The notes under the pieces were generated by a model. The model ran no database searches and was not told the origin of the DNA. It worked only from the letters and a program-made list of their open reading frames with translations. From Saccoglossus kowalevskii (Eukaryota > Hemichordata > Enteropneusta > Harrimaniidae): a stretch of 42,201 nt of DNA. Position 1 is the stretch's first letter; each line of letters begins with the position of its first letter. This document shows positions 22,560 through 42,201 of the stretch, one piece after another. The stretch lies in contig NW_003132353.1 in NCBI RefSeq assembly GCF_000003605.2, positions 10,310 to 52,510 on the forward strand, read 5' to 3'. The position numbers were made by a program, and so were the translations under genes.

Positions 22560-23523
22560 CTACATGTGTTATGTATTTTTGGATTTTATGATTTCTTCTT
22601 CACTCAATAATTAGCAGAAAGACGGTCTTACGTAAAGTGTTACTAAGGTGCATTAATCAATTGTCAGTTCTCAATGTGACTTATATATGCACTAGCCTTC
22701 TGTGGTATATGCCTATCGATCACATTGATTCTGAAAACAGATAACTAGTAAAACGTTTAGTAATAATATTATATATGTACACAGCTGTAATAGTATTGAG
22801 ATTACTTGTGACGTTGAAGACATTTGGACATTTAACTGGGTTTTGATTGCCCAACCGTTGATGTTCGACTCGACAGTTGAAAAGAGGTTAAATCAATCAA
22901 TGAATTATTCTTGCATACAAGCCAAATGACTAAAATTCTACTACTGAAATTTTATACTATGAAGGCTTTACTTATTCACATGGTTTTGTTTTTGATATCA
23001 TTGATAAGTAAAATCCGCTAAATTAAATCCACATGTAAAATATCAATTCCCCGGCGAAAAAACAAAATCTGCCGAAATCGTGTAAAACCCAGTGGAAAGG
23101 CTCAAACATCTAAATAGTGAAAGCAAATACCAGTGCTTAAGAATATTTTCAGAAACGCATCCCCGCGGTGTATTCTGTTCGACGAATCGTATGCATTATG
23201 TGTTGCTCGCAGACTACTTAAGTATACAGATTACGGAGCCGGGGGACATCTTTGCGCATTAATACGTTATATCACCGAATTATCGTGACTGCATTCAAAT
23301 CTTATAAGATCATCTTTCGGCAGATGCATTCGGATATCTGTACAGTTCAATGTACTGCGTAAATTTTACATAATCGATTTAGCAAAAGAAAGATACACTC
23401 AATAGGTCACAACGGAAAATGAATCTTATTTAGTGTCTTCTTGTGTAAGTGTTGCATACATGTCTATAACAAACATTCACGCCTTCTAGACAGCGTACGT
23501 ACTGTATAATGCATGCCAATAAA

Positions 23524-23550
23524 AATAATAATAATAATAATAATAATAAT
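23524..23550. repeat. (AAT)n microsatellite, 9 units
   Basis: Uninterrupted AAT repeats between genes A and B. Confidence 0.95.
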
Positions 23551-25377
23551 TGTACTTTCATGGCTCGAACAGCTTTCTATTGGCGGGCTTATTTGCCACG
23601 TGTGGGCGGGAAACAAAGCTGACAAACACGGAAGATTAACGAAAGAATCCGATTACTCCTCCGAGAGAATTTCAGTTATAATCTTCTAGTGATACGATAC
23701 ATAATGTTATAGGATTATTCAAAGAAAACCCACTTAGACAGTAACGGGCGTAGCATCGCGACCATCTACTGCATTTGATGCTCGTGTGACGCAACTTTTC
23801 CAAAATGGGAAATGCGTCCGTAACATTTCCGCTAATACCCGTTTAATATGTAAATGATACTGTTCTCATTCATTGACATTCAAAACTATTGAATAGAATC
23901 TAAATGAATAAATCTGATTTATATATAATTACAGACAAAAATAAAATTAACTTAATATATTATCACTAATCAAAGACAATTGATTTCATTTCATCTAAGG
24001 ATAATGTAAGAGATATTTAAGCAATGTTACCGACCGTGAGAAACTGTTATATTTAGGTAACAAAAAAAAAACGGACAATCATATGAGAAACAGACATGGA
24101 TGAAAGCCACTCAAGTGTCATACATTGTAAAGATGATGACATGATTTCAAACATACTAGTATACCATGTTTTGACCAGAAATTACCGGAAATATTCAAGA
24201 AGAGAGAAATCTGATCACATAACGATGCAATCCCAAAGAAAAACACGCAGTGTTTTGTGTTACTTATTTTAAGAAGTCGGAGGTCGCATATATCAGTTGA
24301 CCAAAATATGAATATGTATTTACTATAATCAGATAATCCCTAGTTTGCAAATAGACTTTCACATTATTTTTGGGACATGCAAACTAGACTAGGACACCAT
24401 GTTTTATAAGATATGAATGTTTCGATAACAAAATGATTTTTCACCTAGATAACTAAACCGTTTTCAATTAAAATGAAATAATACCTGCAATATCTGTATT
24501 TAAGCAATTTAAAATTCATTTTAATTGAAAAAAAAAACATGCCTCAAGTTAATTCCCAAGATACGAATATATTACAATCCTATATTCTCCAGTCAGGCAC
24601 CACACCAAATTATCCCTTGCGCTTACCCCCCCCCCTTCCGCTACTCGCACATAATTAACAAAATTAACATAAAATTTAATGAAATCCGTCATATCTAAAA
24701 TAAGGCCTGAAGTCACGCGACATCACGTCTTTCTTCTTTACAATGAATTGATTGTGTCATTGAACTGTGTACATTCAGGCTCCGTATGTAAAATGTTATA
24801 TTACCTCATAACGTAATATTTTATATTATCAAATGTGACAGAGGAAAGCAATACAATTCTAAGCGTGAAGCCTCGGCGGCAAGTATTTCCGGATTCGCTG
24901 TAATCCGGGACCAAATATCGTTGCTAGGTAACTGTACACCTTACAAGGTATGCGCACTATTAGAGTGTATATTTCCGAGGGACGTGTGACTTTGGAAATA
25001 AAATTGAGTGGATGGAGGAGGCGGGCGTCGACAGTGCTATCTCCTTTAAGTGTGGTTACATAATACATAGACGAATGTGATTAATAAGACAAAGCCCCTA
25101 TTAAGCACATCTGGACAGAGTATTGTACACCACGATTCGAACATGATTTTTTTTTAAATTTAAATTTATTGTTATTATAATTAGATCATACACATGATAT
25201 TTGTAACATATCACATCCAAGAAAAAAGGAGCCTTGGCGACGTTGTTTAATCCACGTACCTTTTCGCAGATTGTATGAGCTATACGTCATCACGAGAATC
25301 GTAAATGTTAACATGCCTAATAATCATGGATACAATTCAATCAGTGGCCTTTACGCATGACCACTAGACAAGAATGA

Positions 25378-25950
25378 AACAAAACGTATAGCTTGTGGAC
25401 GTTAATTAGAAATAATGCCTGGCACATATTCGAATTGATTAGATTAGACCTGATACATTTTAGATTGGACCGGAAACTAGAAACTACCGGATATTGTAAT
25501 ATAATTGCTAGCAATCCTTTAAATGTTATAAAACATAGTGAGATTGTTTATGATGCCCTTTTGACAAAAGCCTTGTCTACTCAATTGCGACCAATCAGAT
25601 TACTTCTATTGTTATACCAATTTCAAAGTATGGATAACGAACACTATTACACTGAACTAACAAGCTATACAAATAATATGATATATAAAAAAAAAGATAT
25701 ATGCCTCCCTGCTCTACGCTGTTCGGTGTCTGATTATACTACATTTATTCCGAAATTCCGCAACTCGGCAATAATCACCAGTAGTGTAGCTTTATCGATC
25801 TTAATTTTGATTTGCTGCTATATTTTGTCGCATGAAACCTTGACATTTTGTTTCTGTTTGCATTTATGGTTTGACCGAATGGACTTGCTAATCTTGTACA
25901 TTTTGCCAAACATCTCATGTGACAGTGTCACGTTTCCCTTAGAAACGTGA
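25378..25950 (+). other. Long orphan open frame (191 codons), unknown
   Basis: The longest stop-free stretch of the window. By base composition a run of this length is expected only about 0.01 times in a window of this size, so it may not be chance. The first ATG is well inside, at 25630, giving 106 residues beginning MDNEHYYTELTSY. A hydrophobic segment, SSVALSILILICCYILS, could span a membrane, followed by a Cys/Phe-rich tail. I recognise no family. No splice context, TATA box or poly(A) signal clearly belongs to it. It may be an old transposon or viral fragment, a lineage-specific exon, or chance. Confidence 0.2.
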
Positions 25951-25988
25951 TACATAGTAAACTACATCGTAAATGCGATCGGACACAC

Positions 25989-25994
25989 TTTATT
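25989..25994 (-). terminator. Minus-strand AATAAA polyadenylation signal candidate
   Basis: AATAAA on the minus strand with GTGTGTCC directly after it. It lies 118 bases past the TAG that ends the orphan terminal-exon candidate at 26112-26322. Confidence 0.3.
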
Positions 25995-26111
25995 ACATTG
26001 TGTTTACCCCAATACTTGTCAATGGCACATTCAACATTGGTAAATAATACACACGTCCACCGTGCCCATATTTAAGGTGGGTATGTGGATTCACAAGACC
26101 GGACAATTAGA

Positions 26112-26322
26112 CTAATTTCCAAGGCTCTGATATATCATTTTTGCACCCGCTGTTATACAGTTTTTGTTGACTATAAGATAATACTCCTTTATTAGGTACC
26201 TACGATATCGTAATCCAATTGTTTTCACACTCCCACACTTGCTGCATATTGAGACCGATTCACCGTGTTTATTGTGTTCACTATACGTAAAACTCACTAT
26301 AATGTTAGCTTCACATCTCAAA
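26112..26322 (-). CDS. Orphan terminal-exon candidate, unknown
   Basis: A very good minus-strand acceptor, CTCTGTTTTCTTATTTTGCAG, ends at 26323. The only open frame after it (phase 2) runs 69 codons from LRCEANIIVSFTYSEHN to a TAG at 26112-26114. It contains ICSKCGS and a further lone Cys. An AATAAA follows at a normal distance. Together these look like the last exon of a minus-strand gene, possibly an alternative 3' end of gene B. Gene B, however, already has a proper last exon at 28208-28337. I recognise no domain. Without an upstream partner exon of matching phase, this remains weak. Confidence 0.22.
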
Positions 26323-28173
26323 CTGCAAAATAAGAAAACAGAGTGCATATATGCTGTAATATATAACAACTAGTACATTTCTATTTACCATGACCAGTTG
26401 CTTTTAATAGTGATGTTGATCCGATTACACACCCCACATGTGCATGCATAGCTTGCTCATAATATATAAATTAACCACAATTTGCCCGAATAACAAATTT
26501 CAAATGGTTTATCAGTGTACTGTATGGCAGGTTTCTCGAAATAATAATATACACAATATATATATCAAAATATCACTATATAACTCGATCCGGAAAGCAT
26601 TCCATCGTTGAGTATTACTTCCCACCACTCGACATACACTAATAGTAATTTAAAACGTTTATTTTTAACACTGTCAAACAATTCGTACTGATTATTTTAT
26701 GAGTTGGATGCAATATTTATAAGATATCCTGGATATTGTGTTATTATCCCAATTGTTTGAGACAGAAAAACGAAGTACCACTTCTTTCTCATTGCCCGAC
26801 CAGAATGGATAGAGTGACATCGTAGTCGGCGAAGTCAGACATGGTTTCAACACGCCGAATTTCAGTATAGCGCGAGTTCGTATTCTCTAAACCGAATACA
26901 AATATGTTTATTTGTAAACGAGTGCGTACACCGTGTCTTATATAACACAACAAATCGATTCATTGAGCAGTTAAACATTTTTGCAAAGATTTAGCCAATT
27001 ATTGCAGTGATGTTTTATTATTTGGCATTAAATTTCAATAATTACAAAATTGATAAAAAACATGTTACATGTACTAAAATACGTATGCGTTCACATATGG
27101 TTCACATAATATGCAGTGACATTCACAGAACAGTGTCACAAAGAACTATATACACTTAGAACCTATGCTACTCAAGTATTCAACATATACGGCATTATTG
27201 TTTTCGTTATATTTCTACAATACCTCATGTAAGAGTTATGAAAATAGGTAACAACACAGGTCCAAGTGTTGGCATGCAGGCAATAATTTGTAAACCATAT
27301 TCAGTACAAAATGTCGTTTTTGTTGTTGGAGATAAGTGTTGAAATACTAATTGGGGTTCGGTACATATACGGCCCCATCTCCTATTTTGTATTTGGCTCT
27401 ATCATGAATAATTAAAATAGTAATAAGGAGACGTTTTAATGTTGAAAGTTGTTCTTATGATATTTCCGCTTGCACTATTAACAGTTCATCATAAATTGCT
27501 CCGACTATGGAGGATGTTCATAATCTACCAACCAAGTATTACTCCATTAAAGCAGGGTTGTCGTCACATGCGCATGCGTCAGATGGCTATAGCGTGTCAT
27601 TGTTTACAAACAAGCGTCTACCTATGAGCCTTTGCGTTTTTAGCGTGTGTTGTTATCATCACTTGGAACTCAATTCCTGCGCGTGCGCAGGTGATGACCC
27701 TCCCACTTTAATCAATTGTGAATCGATATCATTATTAGAAATTTCAAACGACGCTCGACAATATGCATTCTTTCAAATCTCACGTGATGCCAAGCATGCA
27801 TGAAACAATATAAATGTGGTCACGTGTCATTATTAACAGAGATTGATGGTGGTGGTAACGACGAGGATTCTCCACAAAATAGAAATAGGGGCGTCCTATA
27901 CTATTTAGTTAAGAAATTTGAAACAGCAAGCATGTCAAATAAAGGTTTGCTTTCATATACTGTATGCAAAATACGCTAAGCAGTATTTGTTCATGGCACG
28001 GCTTCAAATATGCTTTACCGTAATATAATCCAATGTCCATTATAATATACGAAAAACATAAACAGGACTCTATAACATATCTTTGCTTTGCTATGATTGC
28101 GTTGCACTGGTATTGATTAAATTATAATAATTAACAGTAAGGGTTATATAAGAGCAGTCTTCGCTGAGGCTTG

Positions 28174-28179
28174 TTTAAT
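28174..28179 (-). terminator. Gene B possible polyadenylation signal ATTAAA
   Basis: ATTAAA, a common variant signal, lies about 30 bases after the gene B stop codon. That would give a very short 3' UTR. No canonical AATAAA was seen within the next kilobase on this strand. Confidence 0.25.
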
Positions 28180-28207
28180 TTTTTCTTTGATGGGTTCCGC
28201 ATAAGAC

Positions 28208-39168
<10,961 letters not shown>

Positions 39169-39172
<4 letters not shown>

Positions 39173-39213
39173 GTTGCCAGAATCACCGAGCCGTTATCGT
39201 AGGCTTCCTTCAT
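39169..39213 (-). promoter_or_regulatory. Upstream ORF overlapping the gene B start codon
   Basis: In the short 5' leader an upstream ATG (39213-39211) opens a 14-codon frame, MKEAYDNGSVILAT. Its TGA (39171-39169) overlaps the main ATG as ATGA. If transcription starts near 39225, the upstream ATG would be only about 12 bases from the cap, so it might often be skipped. Otherwise it would reduce translation or allow re-initiation. The arrangement is seen directly; its effect is inference. Confidence 0.5.
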
Positions 39214-39224
39214 CTACCGTGAAA

Positions 39225-39260
39225 TGAATAATCAATTCCAGCACCATCTGTGTCTTTATA
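39225..39260 (-). promoter_or_regulatory. Gene B core promoter (TATA box and initiator)
   Basis: TATAAA (39260-39255) is followed 35 bases on by TTCATTTC, a match to the YYANWYY initiator with its A at 39225. The predicted leader is then about 53 bases before the ATG. A tissue-restricted, regulated gene is suggested (TATA promoters are typical of such genes). Confidence 0.5.
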
Positions 39261-42201
39261 AATCCCGCATTTGAATACTTGGCCTCCATTGGAGTACGGG
39301 GCTGATAACCCAAGGTAAGCTCGTCTTACAGAACTGACGTCTTCTGGGGGCGTGTGCTGTGGACTCCCTCTCAAGGGACACAAATGCTCATTTTACACTG
39401 CCTCATCAGCAAGGCCCGTAAACATGTATTTCGAAATGGACGTATTCACAGACTATGCTTAATTTGTAAAAGTCTGCTTATATTACCAACTGTAAACAAA
39501 ACCCTTGTGTTATGCCAGAGTGAGCATGCCAGGACTCACGACGGCATCAGCCGATAAGGGGACATGTGTTAAACGGTGATGTTTTATGATTCGATGCAAC
39601 ACGGGTCGTGTCGGTGCGAGTCGTGAGCATTGAATGTAGTATCAGAGCAAAATCGATGTTATGCACGAAGTGTCATTATTTCAAGGTTTTGTATCTGTAG
39701 AGGGTATTAACAATATATGTCAATGTAAATATTGGATTCTGGTATCAGATGACAATTCAGTTGCAATGAATAGAAACTTCATAATGTATTTTAAAAATCA
39801 ACTTAAGCTAACCGTTTGTACAATGACGTGAAATGGATTTGGTCATATTTGAAGTTTTTGGTTGTTTATTAATCATATTATTTATAACGATCGTTGCATC
39901 GGGTTGCGTGACGGACGTGAAAGTGAAAATCTGCTTGGTGAGCTAATGCACAAATGACTTCCCTGTAGCTTTGGTGCAAAATACATTGTTATAATCACGT
40001 CTAATCACTGCATATCGTCTAGAAAATATGAAGTTTTTTTCTACAATTATCGGGTTACCAGGGCTTCATCACGAGCACCATCATGTTATTTAGACATGGC
40101 CTTGCCTGCTGTACAGTTCTATACATGAAAACAATAGCTGATCACACATGTGCCTGAAACTCAAATCTACAGTGTCGCTATCCTTTCTCCAAATCGACCT
40201 TGCAGATATTTTAATAATATACGTCGGGGATTGAATGTCACGATTGGCGAACAATAACATTGACACATGCGACTAGACGCACATATTCACATGCATGAAA
40301 CCTTGTAATGTCTATTTGATAAATTGGTCGACATATTTGAGCAGTGAGTACTTTCAAAACTCGGGAAATCGATGTTTAGAATCACGACCAACTAGGTACG
40401 CTGATTATGTTGATTGTTAAAAACATTAATCATTATTTCACAGATAAAACTAACTAGAACAGTGAAAGTAAATGTGAAAGTCAATATTTGGGTTAGGATC
40501 CTGAGGTGCAATAGAAGCATGTTCTGAAAATACGTTAGTCTATTTTTTAGGAAAATCGATAAGTTACAAAAATATCAGTATACAATTATTGAGATATATA
40601 TATCCGGTATAAGATAATACGACATTTCCAGGTGCATGTATTTAAATTGTCTATGTCAGGTCAGAATAGTACAGTTTATTTAATATTTAATGTTGTTTGG
40701 CAGGAACCAATTATCTATACCGGCACTAATATGCGTGGGTACAGAAATCAGACAAATTTATATATATTGATCAAGCGTTCTCTGACAAGTCTATGGAAAT
40801 TATAGATAGTCCCTTTCTCATCGGTTGATAATAATCCGTTTCTGTAATTATATGGATATGTTACATACGTCAAATAATCAGTCAGCGAATTACACGAAGA
40901 TTGAAATCCTACTTCGTTGCGTTGCAGCAGCATGATAATTAATTTAACATTGATAACAACAAAACTGAAACCCCCTCGAACCGTTATACCGTAGTGCATC
41001 AATTTACATGCCGTATTGGTATAGTTAACTCCATTTCAACGAATATAACGATTTGTTATTTAACAGACAATATTTGATTCGATAAATCACAATAAATAAC
41101 AATCGCTGCTCATTTAAAAAACTATCTAGAATTGAAACTCTTCTAATAGCTTGTCTACGCCTAACACCAAATCAAGGGGACAGATTAGAAAACAGAATTA
41201 AATAAAGAACGAGCTTTAAATATATAATCTATTGCCCATTTCTTTTCCAATTACATGTATATATACGAAGGTAAATCCAATGTGCAATACAGTGACTGTT
41301 GTGCGTCATATGCATACGTCATCGTATTTCTATGTCAAGTTTCCAGATGGCCGTGCCAAATGGTTGACGACCATTTAAGGTTGTATATATATATATATAT
41401 ATACTCTTTTATATGTACATAATTGTTAATTCAACCTTGTTTCGTCTTCTTACATTTCAATGGATTGGTTTCTTCAACGTCGGATGTGGTTTGCAACGTT
41501 ATGTGCCTTCAGAAATAAAACAACATTTCAACGCTATCGTTCACAATGGCAATAATACAATAAAAACGTGTGATGAAATTAGTCTATTTATTAATGAAAT
41601 AATTATAGTGAACAGCTTAGTGCGTCCAGATCTCTGAGCATTTAAGGTTGGTGGCAACAAAAAAATCTGCGCCGAGTATCTCACTTTGCAAATTATTTGT
41701 CAAAATCCACCATCATTTTTGTATAGGAATAAACTAATCGAAGCGACAACTCAATTGTTGAACAGACATCAGTAACATTTAACGTGACTGTGATTCATTA
41801 CAATGTTGCATTGCAATGATATGGAAGACTATGTAAGACTCGTAAATCGACATTTAAGTGCTGACATAATGAATATGGTACCTGGTACGTGGTAATGCGA
41901 TTTGTTCTGGTTCAAATTTGTGATAACCGATAGTTATCGATATTGCATATCATTGCTCTTGCTATTTACTTGCAAATTACAAGTACTAAACTACCATAAT
42001 GGTATCCCAGTGTCGACTGCGCACATGCTGAACTAACCATTGGATCATTTAGCTTCTACCTCTTCCTTGAGTCTGTGACTCACTCGCCTCGCCCACGATA
42101 TGGGTCGACCGCCTTTGGGTATTCCAGTCCAGGTCGGATTTGAACTCGAGGCCGACTGACCATAGTTCATTGCAATAAACTCAATTTTCTGAATCGCTAG
42201 T
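39261..42201. other. Upstream of gene B: no supported gene
   Basis: No exon chain or RNA gene that I can support. Small frames only. A (TA)n run lies at 41384-41403. The 12-mer CATTTAAGGTTG occurs at about 41372 and again at about 41639. Confidence 0.5.
41384..41403. repeat. (TA)n run, 10 units
   Basis: Short uninterrupted TA repeat. Confidence 0.9.

Noticed and set aside
42040-42175. Possible tRNA-derived SINE on the minus strand
   Set aside because: GAGTTCAAATCC resembles a pol III B box, but no A box is at the right distance, the T-arm stem does not pair, and no tail is seen.

Overview
The window is AT-rich invertebrate animal nuclear DNA. Coding sequence is broken into short exons with GT..AG introns and consistent reading-frame phases. 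There are no bacterial-style gene blocks; microsatellites, minisatellites and small inverted-repeat elements are common. The species cannot be named from sequence alone. The two genes present fit a non-vertebrate metazoan, for example a marine deuterostome or lophotrochozoan.

The main content is a tail-to-tail pair of genes for secreted cystine-knot ligands of the neurotrophin/Spaetzle superfamily. Gene A is on the + strand (certain exons 12181-12236, 12836-13057 and 16462-16758; possible signal exon 11880-11991). Gene B is on the - strand (TATA box 39255-39260, signal exon 39103-39172, then exons 31515-31541, 30787-30882, 29847-30085, about 28968-29145, possibly 28461-28557, and last exon 28208-28337). 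Both end in the same signature: a C-terminal SRC/STC...SW...W.W(I/V).I.TCCTC pattern. Both appear to be made as precursors: signal peptide, cysteine-poor prodomain, a Lys-Arg convertase site, then the knot. The stop codons face each other about 11.4 kb apart. In gene A the whole knot is one exon; in gene B introns cut through it.

Layout: 1-11.3 kb has no gene I can support, only a TATA/E-box promoter-like patch near 2.93 kb. 11.3-11.43 kb has four neighbouring hairpins. 11.9-16.9 kb is gene A; its large last intron holds a degenerate tandem repeat, a TTAA-flanked inverted-repeat element (14963-15843) and a minisatellite just before the knot exon. 17.4-17.75 kb is a cluster of CRE sites. 19.9-22.6 kb holds several small terminal-inverted-repeat elements. 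25.4-26.3 kb has an unusually long orphan ORF facing an orphan terminal-exon candidate. 28.2-39.26 kb is gene B with large introns and AATC and ATTT microsatellites. 39.3-42.2 kb is upstream of gene B and has no gene I can support.

Gene A and gene B probably arose by local (inverted) duplication of one ligand gene. By family knowledge such ligands act outside the cell as processed dimers on Trk/p75-like or Toll-like receptors; which receptor applies here cannot be read from this window.
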